In this document: positions 1 to 10,597 of the stretch, in pieces | Layout of the letters: every line of letters begins with the position of its first letter | How positions within the stretch are numbered: the stretch's first letter is position 1 | DNA from: Thinopyrum elongatum | Taxonomy: Eukaryota > Streptophyta > Magnoliopsida > Poales > Poaceae | Assembly (NCBI GenBank): GCA_011799875.1 | Contig: CM022303.1 | Coordinates: forward strand, 551,092,793-551,156,792 | Length of the DNA stretch: 64,000 nucleotides | Direction: 5' to 3' | The notes under the pieces: model-generated | Seen by the model: only the letters and a program-made list of their open reading frames with translations | Told to the model about the DNA's origin: nothing | The model's database searches: none | Made by a program: the position numbers and the translations under genes

Positions 1-780
1 TTTGTAAGAGTGTCACTAAATAGAAAATAGGAGAAAAGTGATAAAATATTACATTCCAAGATAGTGTAGCTATTGGAAAGAAAAGCTGATGCAACATTTC
101 CTTTGCAGATTGAGCCCATTGCAATTTAGTGCATCTGCCTTGTTGTCGAACCTAGAGCTGTGATATATGTCAATTGTTATTCTGAGCAAAAATGACCATC
201 AGATGCATTGAAACTCTATCGAGTGAACATCCAGAAAAGAAAAAAAAATATTTATTTATTACTACTATGGAAGGGGGCGATGTACGTCCTAGTATCTCTG
301 TGCAAGAGGAAAGCTTATATTTCTCTCTCACGTGTGAAAATAGGTGTAGTATGAAAGTGGAATTAACATAAAGGCTCAACAAAGCAGGAGCTGGATAGAG
401 TTGCAACAAAAAGTATGTTCACTTGTGTTGGTTCGTACAAAGCTCACACTGTAGATCAGGACAAAATTAGGAGTACTGAATTTACATTTGGCGGTAAGCT
501 AGATTATACTGGAAATTTCTTCACAATAATATATCTATCATGGAATTATATCATCTCCTTCCTTTGTTTCAATTAAGAATGGAGGTATATATACTAATAC
601 AAGTTTTACAGTGATTGGGCTTTTTTTGAGCCGTTCGTTTGTCTCAATCTAACGGCACACACATACGTAGTACTGACTAGTACTTAGATGAAAGTATTCG
701 AAAGTACTAAACTTGTGGGGCCGGTACGAATAACAATGTGGGGACACCTTTTAATCTAGGGGCATTTTAGTCATAGGAAA
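1..780. other. Intergenic DNA, no gene recognised
   Basis: No convincing reading frame, RNA gene or repeat end was seen. The DNA is AT-rich. From about 780 it turns abruptly GC/CT-rich, which marks the 5' leader of the small host frame that begins at 985. Confidence 0.5.
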
Positions 781-1276
781 AATTTGCACACGCCGCCCCT
801 CTCGTCCAATGCAAAACCGCCGCCATGGTTCTCTCCTCTTCCATCACCATTAGACAACCGCAGCCATCTCCTCCCTCTCCTGCATTCCAAATCCACCGCA
901 GCCATCTCCTCCTTCTCGCCGCCGCAACTTTGCTCTTCTCCTCTTCCACATCCACCCCCCTCTTCCATCAAAGCAAGAACCTCGATGGAGCAGCAGATCG
1001 AGCAGATCACCGGCGGCGAGAATGCCGACTTCGTGCAGATCACCAGCGGTGACCAAGTCAAGATGGCCAGGTTGAGGGAGATCCGTTCTTGGTTTGACAA
1101 CACAAGGCAGATGAACTGGACGGCAATGGCCACTCTCAAGGAAATGACGAAGAAGGAGAGGACAAAGCTTCCCCCCTCCCCCCTGCCTGCACAACCGATG
1201 CACAAGATCGAGATCCTCCTCTGGGCGATGGAGCAGACGGATTCACCCAACGAGTGGGTCAGGCGGAGGTGGTGGG

Positions 1277-1751
1277 TGTCGGTGTCAAAACCGGCTGATC
1301 TCGGGTAGGGGGTCCCGAACTGTGCGTCTGAGGATCGAAGGGAACAAGGGACAAAGGGAACACGATGTTTACCTAGGTTCGGGCCCTCTTAATGGAGGTA
1401 AAACCCTACGTCCTGCTTGATTGTATTTGATGAGTATGGGGTTACAAGAGTTTATCTACCTCGAGATCGTGATGGCTAAACCCTAGATGTCTAGCCTATG
1501 GGAGTTATGATAGCCTCTACGGACTAAACCCCTCCGGTTTATATAGACACCGGAGGGGGCTAGGGTTGTACAGAGTCGGTTTACAGTGGAAGGAAATTAC
1601 ACATCCGAATGCCAATCTTGCCATCCACGCAAAGGAGAGTCCCATCCACACACGGGGAAAGGCCTTCTATCTTATATCTTCACGGCCCATCAGTCCGGCC
1701 CATGTCACATTACCCGGACGCCCGAGGACCCCTTAATCCGGGACTCCCTCA
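1277..1751 (-). repeat. 3' LTR of Tat-type element
   Basis: This is a 475-bp LTR, colinear with 10598-11072 and with no length differences. It contains a TATA-like core (TTATATAGAC, 1539-1548) flanked by perfect 10-bp inverted arms CCCCTCCGGT (1529-1538) and ACCGGAGGGG (1549-1558). On the sense (minus) strand it starts TGAGGGAGTCCC and ends in GACA. Just inside it, 1752-1766 reads on the minus strand as a G-rich tract (TTCGGGGGCTAC) in the place of a polypurine tract. Confidence 0.93.
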
Positions 1752-1979
1752 GTAGCCCCCGAACTTGCCTTCAATGACGACGTAGTATCCGGCTTATGTC
1801 TTCGGCTTTGCAAGGCGGGATCTTCATTTGTACTTTGGATTGACGACAGTCCGGTTCTGACCTCGATGTGCTGCCTTTATGATCCTTTTATGTGGTCGCT
1901 TCGATTTCCGCGCGTCGGGCGAATACGAATGGTCTGTGATTTTTTGCAAATAAGCCCCTCACCATGTTCGGACGGCATC

Positions 1980-1986
1980 TATATAA
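1980..1986 (+). promoter_or_regulatory. TATA box of the antisense gene inside the Tat element
   Basis: TATATAA followed by GG stands 82 bases before the ATG at 2068 of the antisense reading frame, at a distance that fits a plant core promoter with a short leader. It lies inside the element, about 230 bp from the LTR, so the antisense gene may not depend on the LTR promoter. The spacing and consensus are visible; promoter activity is inferred. Confidence 0.5.
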
Positions 1987-2067
1987 GGAGAGCTAGATCC
2001 CCAAATGCCATCTCATATCGCGCAAAAGAAAGACCGTCAAGATTAGCTGTGAACAAAGCTTTCCAGC

Positions 2068-4549
2068 ATGGCCAGTGCTCCAGGCTCATCTTCGCGCCCT
2101 CATGGCCCTCAAGAGGGTGATTGGCAGAGTTGTTCCGTGCCTCATCTTCAGCTGAGTCGACTCCAGACGCAGGGCTGCCTTCCCCTCGTGGATCTAGTCC
2201 CCGTTCGAGCGGGATTGGCCTCAATTGGCAATGATGTGATGGCTGAGAATTTCCCCAACCCCAACAAGGATGAGAGGGTGTGCTTCATCCCCTTTCTGCT
2301 GCGGGGCCTAGGATTTCCAATCCACCCCTTTCTCAGGGGCCTATTGGAATTTTATGGCATCCAACTGCACAACCTTACCCCAGGTTCGATTCTGCACATC
2401 TCAGGTTTTGTTGCCCTCTGCGAACTGTTCTTAGGCATCGAGGCCCATTTTGAACTATGGAGGAAGTTCTTTTGCCTTATTCCCCGCCATCGGGGAGGCT
2501 CTATTTTTGAAGTGGGCGGTGCCGAAGTATGGCGTATAGCCGAATCCGGATACCTCATAGGAACTCCCAAGGAGGTATACCCACAGTGGTCTTTGAAATG
2601 GTTTTATATGGACGACGTCCCACTGCCGGACCCAGTTCGGTGCGGCCTTCCCGAATTTTCCAGTGCTCCTTTAAAGAAGCGTCTCAACTGGCGTCCCCGA
2701 AGTCCCAAGGAGGAAGACAGTGCGGAAATAAAAAGGTTGGTTAACAAGATCAGGTTACTAGCCCATACCAAGCTCTCGATAGTCGAGGTCATGGCTATTG
2801 CAATAAAGAGGTGCGTCCAGCCTCTCCAATCCAGAGTAACTCCCTTATGGTGTTATAACGGAGAAGATGACGCTTCCTGTTACAGACGGAAGGGTCCGGA
2901 TACCCCTGCCGAACTGGCCACAATCCTGGCCGATCTGTATAAGGGTGAGAAAGAAGACTTCCTCCGCTTAAACTGCCGGGATGGCTATTCCATGTACAAC
3001 CCCGTAGAATGGGTAAGATTTCGATTGTCTGCGCTGCCTTATTGCTGTCACAGATACTAATCAACTTTGCCCTTTGTTACCAAAAACAGTCATGGAGGAA
3101 GATGATCGAGGACGTCCGCCGACTACCCCTGCCTCTATCCCTTCTGCATCGTAAGTATTCGGAGGGCTCTTGAAAGGAAACCCTTATCTGCACTTTTGCT
3201 TATTATACCGTTCCGAACTTTTAACAGGATCGGCGTTCGGCAGACCGTACTTCCTCGAGGGCGGCTCCTACACAGGGCAGCCGTTCAAAACGAAAGGGGA
3301 CCGGGAGTGCTGCAGAAACCCCACAGTCTTCCAAGAGGTATGTCCGCTTAATACATGACTAGGCATGAGTCCAGATTGCTTAAGGTCTCCTTCTTATCTT
3401 TGATGTCAGGAGAAACACGCGGCAGACGGTGGGAAAATGCCCTGCTAGCCGAATGTCCGCCAATCCGGTGCCGGACTCGCCAACTAGGACGAGAACCGAG
3501 GCAATGCCAGATCCGAATCCTCATGAGGATTCGGACGACGTATCTGTCATGAATTCCGAAGTGGAGAGCGTGATGAATCACCATCGATTAAAGGAAGCCA
3601 TGCGTGCCCCGGCTTTTTCCGAGCAAGAGTTTACTGCACTCAGCACGGTGGATGCATATATCCGAGCCGCTCGAGATGGACTTGCCGGAGTCACTCAGTT
3701 GTTCTCGAAGGACATACAGGTAAGCGTTTATGCAATTTTGGATAGTCATATGCCAGTAGCCCCCGAGACTTGAAGCGGTGAGGCAAACCGATTTAAGGAT
3801 CGATATACCCTGCAGGTCCTTAAAGAAAAGAACACTGCGCTAGCCCAGGAGCTGAAAACAAACCAAATGTAGCTGAATGTTGTTACCGCCGAACTGGCGG
3901 AGATGAAAAAGATCGCAACGAGTGCGTCCAGGGAGAAAAATCTCAAGGAGGAAAAGGACAAACAATCTAAGGAGATAGAGAGCTTGAAGGCTCAGTTATC
4001 GGTCACTCAGAGAGAAAATGAAAAACTGAAGGCGGCATATTCGGTATGTCTTCCTCTTTTATTCAGAACCTCCCTAGGTGCTCATGTTTAATCCATAATT
4101 CGGAATATCATGACTCTGTTGCTGCAGGTCTGTTAACTGGTAGGCCGGAAAAGGAAGTATCCGGATTTCAAGGCGACATGCTAAAGGAGCTGTCCGTGGT
4201 ACATGCTCGGGCCCGGAAGGCCATGAAGAGTATGGTGAAGGCTTTATGGCCATCCGATACCCCTCCAGAGAGTATGGAGGGCTTGGCAAACCTGTTCAAA
4301 GGTGCCCGGCACCAGTTTGAGCTATGGAAGACATCCGCCTGCCGTGAGGGCGCACGAGAAGCCTGGGCCATGGTGAAAACATGCTTCACCAAGCTAGATC
4401 CAAATCATATGGCCCGAGTAGGACCACAGGGACCAGACGGGAAAGAGATTCCAGTGAGTTTGGTGTATGACCAAGTAATGATAGTTGCGAAGTATTCACA
4501 GGAAGACTGTAGGTTAGACAGTCTTATAGATGGAATAGATAAGGAATAG
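2068..4549 (+). pseudogene. Antisense multi-exon gene of Tat element (Transposase_28 / 'putative gypsy type transposon' type)
   Basis: The first exon (2068-3012, 315 codons) opens MASAPGSSS and has the plant domain known as 'putative gypsy type transposon' (PF04195), with the stretches FPIHPFLRGLLEFYGIQLH and PQWSLKWFYMDD. It ends at a good donor (TGG|GTAAGA). Further exon-like blocks follow: 3090-3150, about 3228-3339, about 3412-3720 (acidic, DPNPHEDSDD), 3816-4043 (a coiled coil rich in E, K and L, between CAG and GTATGT), and about 4128-4549 (GDMLKELSVVHARARKAM..., stop at 4547-4549). A TAG at 3868-3870 interrupts the coiled-coil exon, and not all exon phases join cleanly by eye, so this copy is probably broken. 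Such antisense frames recur in Tat elements; their function is unknown. Confidence 0.7.
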
Positions 4550-5378
4550 GTATTTGATGCAAATGTATTAGAGTACGTTATGATCAACCTGTGCCTTTAT
4601 CCGAACATGTGAAAAGTTTTGTCATCGCAGGCTTTTGGCTTTAACCTCCGGACCAAAATGGTGGAGTGTTTCCGGACACTATTGGGAATGAAAAGAAACA
4701 TTCACTACGTCCGGAAACCAGGCAACCCAGTCATTGTGCTTGAACAGACAAAAAATTGTAGTTCAGGAAGTATGTTATATTACATATGTAAGAAACATCT
4801 TCCAAGGAAAATAGTTCCGTTAAGGGTTCCTTTCCTTGGGTTGGCAGGCAGTAATTATGCGTGCCAGGGCTTTGGTCCGTTATACGAAAAAACTATCCCA
4901 CAGTATTTGGAGTGGTTACAAGAATGTAACAATCTGTCGTTTGATTGCCGACCACCTATTCTCTTAAGAATGCTAGCTTTCGGCTTCACCCGTCTGAGGT
5001 ACATGTCCGGTGACCAGGTTGTAACAATCGTAAAGGTGCTCCCTTTACGCCCTAGCCGAACAATCGGGAACGTAGGGCCTAAACACAGGATCAAGGCAAC
5101 CCAGCTTGGCAAAAACTTAAGTCATAGAGGTGCATATAATGGCAAAAAGGATGTATATGAGCAAACGACATTTATATTTTGAGCTCCAGGCTCGAAATAA
5201 TAATAAGCTTCGGTTAAAGAAGCCCCCGGTTATGGTGGAGTATGTACATTTAAGGATGTGTACCCCTCAAGTGTTCGGCTTATCCAAACACTTCCTGGAA
5301 ATCATATAAAAACGAAAAAACAAGAAAAAACAAAATGAAGAGGAGAAAAAGGGGACGAAAAAGAAGTATGGCCGAACT
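4550..5378. other. Non-coding spacer of Tat element
   Basis: The stretch lies between the end of the antisense gene and the end of pol, whose stop is at 5379-5381 on the minus strand. A plus-strand frame at 4619-5182 is open but has no recognised domain. It could be a decayed last exon or the 3' untranslated part of the antisense gene. The two converging transcription units end within about 830 bp of each other here. Confidence 0.4.
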
Positions 5379-8300
5379 TTATGCGTAGAATCTTTGGAGC
5401 CGAGCAGCGTTCCATGGATTTGGCTCTAAGAGGTTATCCGATGCATTACGAAGGCGGTAAGCTCCTCCAGTGAGAACTTCATCGATAATGAAGGGACCCT
5501 CCCATTTTGGTTTGAGCTTGTCCTTTTTCTTCTCTGGGAGGCGTAAGACGAGTTCACCGACATTATAAGTCTTTTCCCGCACTTCCCTGCTTTGATATCT
5601 CTGGGCCTGTTGTTGATAGAATGCGGAACGGGCCTTTGCAACATTGCGCTCCTCCTCTAGGGCATCTAGGTCGTCCTGCCGATCGAGCTCGGCTTCTCTC
5701 TCTTCATACATGTGCACTCGAGGTGAGTCATGAATAATATCGCAGGGCAAAACAGCCTCTGCACCGTACACCACAAAAAAGGGGGTGTATCCGGTCGTGC
5801 GATTGGGGGTGCTCCGCAGTCCCCAGAGTACGGAATCGAGTTCCTCAACCCAGTGCTTATCTGACTCCCGTAGGGATCGCACTAGTCTGGGTTTGATGCC
5901 GCTCATTATCAGGCCATTAGCCCGTTCGACCTGACCGTTTGTTTGAGGGTGATATACGGAGGCGTAATCGAGCTTGATGCCCAAGTTAGCACACCAAGTT
6001 TTCACCTCATCGGCTGTGAAGTTAGAGCCATTGTCAGTAATGATACTGTGAGGGACACCATAACGGTGTACAACGCCGGATATAAAGTCGATCACCGGTC
6101 CAGCTTCAGCCATTTTTACTGGTTTGGCCTCTATCCACTTAGTGAATTTGTCCACCATAACCAGCAAATATTTCTTCTTGTGGCTTCCCCCTTTAAGGGG
6201 TCCGACCATATCCAGCCCCCAGACCGCAAAAGGCCAAGTAATGGGGATTGTTTTTAAGGCGGTGGGCGGCATGTGACTTTGATTGGCGAAAAGCTGGCAT
6301 CCGACACAGCGTTGTACAAGAGCCTGTGCATCTGCTCGGGTCGTAGGCCAAAAGAAACCTACACGGAAGGCTTTACTTATGAGGGCCCGAGCGGCGATGT
6401 GATGGCCACCGAGACCAGCATGTATTTCGGCCAAGAGCTGCCGTCCCTCCTCTTCGGAGATACATCTTTGAAGAACTCCAGTAGTACTTTTCTTGTAGAG
6501 CTCTCCTTCATGAACCTTGTAGGCTTTCGAGCGTCGAACTATGCGACGGGCCTCATGTTGGTCCTCAGGGAGCTCCCGCCTATTAAGGTAGGCCAGGAAG
6601 GGTTCGGTCCATGGAGCAATGACAGCCATGATTACATGGGCGGAAGGTGTCATTTCGGTGCCCGAGCCCCCGATGATATCAGAAGTGTGTTCGGCGTCTG
6701 GGGGTATGATCGGCCCCGGACTAGTGTTGCCGCTCTCGTCCTGCCACACCACGGATGGCTTGAAGAGCCTTTCCACAAAGGTGTTAGGTGGGACGGGGTC
6801 ACGTTTAGCGCCCATTCGAGCAAGGATGTCCGCTGCCTGATTACTGTCTCGAGCAACGTGATGAAACTCGAGCCCCTCAAACCAAGCTGATATTTTGAGT
6901 ACGGCGTCGCGGTATGCCGTTATCTTTGGATCTTTTGCATCGAAATCTCCATTTATTTGGGATATTGCGAGGTTCGAATCCCCACGCACCTCTAGGCGTT
7001 GAATGCCCATAGAAACAGCTATCCGGAGACCGTGCAGTAGTGCCTCGTATTCGGCTGCATTGTTGGAGTCCGTGTACATGATTTGCAATACATAGCGGAC
7101 TGTGTCCCCAGTAGGGGAGGTTAAGATGACACCGGCTCCCAGCCCGGCTAACATTTTAGAGCCGTCGAAGTACATTACCCAGTTGGAGTATGTGTTGTAT
7201 TCTTTAGGGAGTTTGGCTTCCGTCCATTCGGCGACGAAGTCGGCCAACACCTGAGATTTAATAGCTCGGCGTGGTTTGTATGTTATTTCAAATGGTAAGA
7301 GCTCGATGGCCCATTTGGCTATGTGGCCGGTGGCGTCCCGATTATTTATGATATCATTGAGTGGTACTTCGGATGCCACCATGATCGGACACTCTTGAAA
7401 GTAGTGCCGCAGCTTCCGGGATGCCATGAAGACCGCATACGCTATCTTTTGGTAGTGGGGGTATCGAGATTTGCACGGCGTAAGGACCGCCGATACATAG
7501 TATACTGGTTTTTGCAGTGGGAATTTATGTCCCTCTTCCTCTCGTTCGACGATGAGCACCGCGCTCACCACCTGGTGAGTTGCAGATATGTAGAGCAACA
7601 TAGGTTCACCGATGTTTGGTGCGGCGAGGATTGGGTTGCTCGCTAACAGAGTTTTTATTTCTTCCAATCCGGCCGTTGCCGCATCCGTCCACTCAAAGTG
7701 GTCGGTTCGTCGGAGTAGGCGATAAAGTGGCAGTGCCTTTTCTCCCAATCTGGAGATAAAGCGGCTCAAAGCTGCCACGCGCCCAGCTAGTTTTTGGACC
7801 TGCTTTAGGTCTGTTGGGGTTGCCAATTGTGACAAGGCTTGGATTTTGGCCGGGTTTGCTTCGACTCCTCTGTTGGAAACAATGAACCCGAGTAGTTTTC
7901 CGGCTGGAACGCCGAAGACACATTTTTCCGGATTGAGCCATATGTCATATGTTCGGAGGTTGTCGAATGTGAGGCATAGATTGTCCACCAATGATTCGAC
8001 ATGTTTAGTCTTGATGACTACATCATCTACATATGCCTCCACTGTCTTGCCAATTTGTTTCTCCAGACATGTTTGAATCATGTGTTGGTAAGTGGGGCCA
8101 GCATTTTTGAGTCCGAATGGCATGGTGTTGAAGCAAAAAGGCCTGTACGGGGCAATGAATGCCGTTGCGGGCTGGTCGGACTCCTTCATTTTAATTTGAT
8201 GGTATCCGGAGTATGCGTCGAGGAAACACAGTGAATCGTGTCCTGCAGTCGCGTCAATGATTTGGTCAATGTGGGGCAGCGGGAAGGGGTCCTTAGGGCA

Positions 8301-9941
8301 AGCTTTATTGAGGTCTTTGAAATCGACACAAAGGCACCAGGATTTATCCTTCTTCGGTACCATGACCAGGTTTGCCAGCCAGTCCGGGTGTTTGATCTCC
8401 CTGATGAACCCTGCTTCAAGAAGTTTAGCTAGCTCCTCCCCCATAGCTTGTCGTTTGGGTTCGAAAAATCGCCGCAACGTTTGCTTGACTGGTTTGAACC
8501 CCTTTATAATATTGAGGCTATGTTCGGCCAGTCTGCGTGGGATCCCGGGCATGTCCGAAGGGTGCCAGGCGAAGATATCCCAATTTTCGCGCAGGAACGT
8601 TCTTAGTGCGGCGTCGATCGTTGGATCCAGCTGTGCTCCAATGGAGGTTGTCTTGTTGGGATCCGTCGGGTGTACTTGAAATTTTATTATTTCGTCTGCT
8701 GGTTTGAAAGAAGTGGACTTGGGCCTCTTATCGAGGATTACATCATCTTTGTCCACTGTGGAACGCAGAGCGGTTAGCTCCTCGGCCGCTAGGGCCTCAG
8801 ATAGTGCCTCGAGGGCCAAGGATGCCGTTTTGTTTTCGGCGCGGAGCGCTATATCCGGATCACTGGTGATGGTGATAACTCCGTTGGACCCTGGCATTTT
8901 GAGCTTCATATACCCGTAATGGGGTATGGCTTGGAAGCGCGTGAAGGCGTCTCGCCCCAACAAGGCGTGATATCCACTTTTGAAAGGTGCCACGTGGAAG
9001 AGCAACTCTTCGGACCTATAGTTCTCCGGCGTGCCGAATACTACATCAAGTTTAATTTTCCCCAAACATCGTGCTTCACGACTGGGGATAATCCCTCGAA
9101 AGGTGGTGATGCTTTGCTCGATGCGACTCTTGTCCATTTGTATTTTATTGAGCGTGTCTTCGTAGATGAGGTTTAGTCCGCTGCCGCCGTCCATGAGCAC
9201 CTTGGTGAGTCGAAAGCCGTCGACAATTGGGTTTAAGACCAAGGCGGCAGGTGCTCGGACTGATCTGGCCTTTGGTTCATCGTCGGCAGTAAAAGTTATT
9301 GTCGTATTGTTCCAAGGATTTATTGCGGCTACTTGGTTAACTTCGGCGAGGTCGCGGAGCGCCCTTTTGCGCCGATTATTTGAAGAAAAGGTCTCGAAGA
9401 CCGTAAAGACGTTGAGGTCGTCATCCTCCGAAGAGTGCTTCTTCGGGGTGGTGTTGGTGAGGATGGCCTCGCCGCTCTTAGCCACCTGCCGGAGTACCCA
9501 ACATGCCCGAAGGCTATGTGTTGGTTCGGTATTCGGCGTCGTGTGTATCCGACAGGGCTTGTCGAGTAATTCGTCCAGGACAGTTCTATGTCCCGTGAAG
9601 GGTTTGATTTTCTTGTCAATGAGATGATGATCGAGTGCCCCGTAAGGGTGCATCCTTTTTGCCCGTCCGGTGGGCTGCTTAAAGGCAGGAGGTTCCCACT
9701 GAGCTGTCTGGGCTTTCCAGGCGCTTTCCATTGCGCAGTACTTTCGTACTATAAGTGCCAGATCTGCAAAGTGCAGTATGCGGCGGCAGTTGAGGGCATT
9801 GAGGATTCCCTCATCCGTACAGTTGCGGCAGAAAACTGAAACCGCGTCCTCGTCGCAGCAATCTTTAATCTTGTTTTTGACAAGGAGGAATCTGGCCCAG
9901 AAGTGATGGACCGTTTCCTGAGGTTGCTGTCGTACATACAT
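5379..9941 (-). CDS. pol: Pol polyprotein of Tat-type gypsy element (intact frame)
   Basis: This is a single open frame of 1520 codons. Domains in order: C-terminal gag-like part (QETVHHFWARF, residues 8-18); aspartic protease with active-site DGGSGLNLIY near residue 251; reverse transcriptase with YVDD; a degenerate gypsy RNase H; a second, archaeal-type RNase H (YFDGSKMLAGLGAG, then NNAAEYEALLHGLRIA and VRGDSNLAISQ); and integrase with an HHCC finger ending CVGCQLF, then the D,D,E core in GLDMVGP, ITDNGSNF and GQVERANG. No zinc knuckle is visible in the gag part. The frame stays open upstream to a TAA at 9984-9986. The intact frame and 1% LTR divergence fit a young insertion. The protein would copy the element RNA into DNA and integrate it. 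Confidence 0.93.
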   Translation of the reverse strand: MYVRQQPQETVHHFWARFLLVKNKIKDCCDEDAVSVFCRNCTDEGILNALNCRRILHFADLALIVRKYCAMESAWKAQTAQWEPPAFKQPTGRAKRMHPYGALDHHLIDKKIKPFTGHRTVLDELLDKPCRIHTTPNTEPTHSLRACWVLRQVAKSGEAILTNTTPKKHSSEDDDLNVFTVFETFSSNNRRKRALRDLAEVNQVAAINPWNNTTITFTADDEPKARSVRAPAALVLNPIVDGFRLTKVLMDGGSGLNLIYEDTLNKIQMDKSRIEQSITTFRGIIPSREARCLGKIKLDVVFGTPENYRSEELLFHVAPFKSGYHALLGRDAFTRFQAIPHYGYMKLKMPGSNGVITITSDPDIALRAENKTASLALEALSEALAAEELTALRSTVDKDDVILDKRPKSTSFKPADEIIKFQVHPTDPNKTTSIGAQLDPTIDAALRTFLRENWDIFAWHPSDMPGIPRRLAEHSLNIIKGFKPVKQTLRRFFEPKRQAMGEELAKLLEAGFIREIKHPDWLANLVMVPKKDKSWCLCVDFKDLNKACPKDPFPLPHIDQIIDATAGHDSLCFLDAYSGYHQIKMKESDQPATAFIAPYRPFCFNTMPFGLKNAGPTYQHMIQTCLEKQIGKTVEAYVDDVVIKTKHVESLVDNLCLTFDNLRTYDIWLNPEKCVFGVPAGKLLGFIVSNRGVEANPAKIQALSQLATPTDLKQVQKLAGRVAALSRFISRLGEKALPLYRLLRRTDHFEWTDAATAGLEEIKTLLASNPILAAPNIGEPMLLYISATHQVVSAVLIVEREEEGHKFPLQKPVYYVSAVLTPCKSRYPHYQKIAYAVFMASRKLRHYFQECPIMVASEVPLNDIINNRDATGHIAKWAIELLPFEITYKPRRAIKSQVLADFVAEWTEAKLPKEYNTYSNWVMYFDGSKMLAGLGAGVILTSPTGDTVRYVLQIMYTDSNNAAEYEALLHGLRIAVSMGIQRLEVRGDSNLAISQINGDFDAKDPKITAYRDAVLKISAWFEGLEFHHVARDSNQAADILARMGAKRDPVPPNTFVERLFKPSVVWQDESGNTSPGPIIPPDAEHTSDIIGGSGTEMTPSAHVIMAVIAPWTEPFLAYLNRRELPEDQHEARRIVRRSKAYKVHEGELYKKSTTGVLQRCISEEEGRQLLAEIHAGLGGHHIAARALISKAFRVGFFWPTTRADAQALVQRCVGCQLFANQSHMPPTALKTIPITWPFAVWGLDMVGPLKGGSHKKKYLLVMVDKFTKWIEAKPVKMAEAGPVIDFISGVVHRYGVPHSIITDNGSNFTADEVKTWCANLGIKLDYASVYHPQTNGQVERANGLIMSGIKPRLVRSLRESDKHWVEELDSVLWGLRSTPNRTTGYTPFFVVYGAEAVLPCDIIHDSPRVHMYEEREAELDRQDDLDALEEERNVAKARSAFYQQQAQRYQSREVREKTYNVGELVLRLPEKKKDKLKPKWEGPFIIDEVLTGGAYRLRNASDNLLEPNPWNAARLQRFYA

Positions 9942-9983
9942 TAGGTCACATACATCTGGAGGACCTGAATTGCTTGGGGAATA

Positions 9984-10550
9984 TTACTTGTGATGGGTGG
10001 GTGGGCTAGAATCCGAGCCCTGACCCACTATTGGATCCGGAGTTTGAAGAATCTCCGAGGTCACTAGTCCAGGATTAGGAGGGTCCTGGTGGTTTTTGGG
10101 CTCAACGCCTGATTCTATGTTCGGAGGACACATGGTCTCTTCCCGAAGATGGGTATCCGGCTCACAGGGCTCGGAAATCCGAACATAGCTTGTTATCAAC
10201 TTAGGGGGAGAAGTATTCTCGGCTTGTTCCTCCACGACCGCTTCCAGATGGGTGATCAGCGGGGACTTGATTTCCCTCTGATCGGGTTTAGGCCCAATCT
10301 GATCATAGTCTGTTGTGACCCCCAGGGTGGCGATGCGATCTAGCAGTTCGTTCAAGGACGAGACATCTGCCGGATCCATCTTTTCGGAGTGTTCAAGGCT
10401 GATGCGGAGATGATGTTTGGCGATTTGGGGGACCGCCTTTGGCTTAACGGTCGGGCGAACGCCCATGGCAAAACCGCCGAGTTGGAGGATCTGTCCCGGA
10501 ACTAGGGCTCCTCCAGAGGTGATGTTGTCATTGATGACAAGGCGAGCCAT
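9984..10550 (-). pseudogene. gag: Gag N-terminal remnant of Tat-type element
   Basis: An ATG at 10550 starts MARLVINDNITSGG, and the frame ends at TAA 9984-9986, which is in the same frame as pol. Between this stop and pol, another frame reads NIPQAIQVLQMYV, which would be expected to run on into the RQQPQETVHHFW of pol. A duplicated ATGTATGT tract at about 9935-9960 separates the two. I read this as a small duplication that disrupted gag. The protein is acidic and Pro-rich, and its middle has no recognised domain. Alternatively the stop is used for regulated readthrough, which seems less likely because the neighbouring frame carries the conserved motif. Confidence 0.6.
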
Positions 10551-10577
10551 CGATCCTTCCGTCGACGACACAAAGGA

Positions 10578-10597
10578 ACTCTCAATGAAAGCACCAA
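10578..10597 (-). other. Candidate primer-binding site of Tat-type element
   Basis: Directly inside the 5' LTR, the minus strand reads TTGGTGCTTTCATTGAGAG, the place where a tRNA 3' end would prime minus-strand synthesis. It is not the methionine-tRNA type (TGGTATCAGAGC). I did not assign the tRNA. Confidence 0.45.

Noticed and set aside
6273..6890. Plus-strand ORFs across 5943-9839
   Set aside because: Shadows of the intact minus-strand pol frame.
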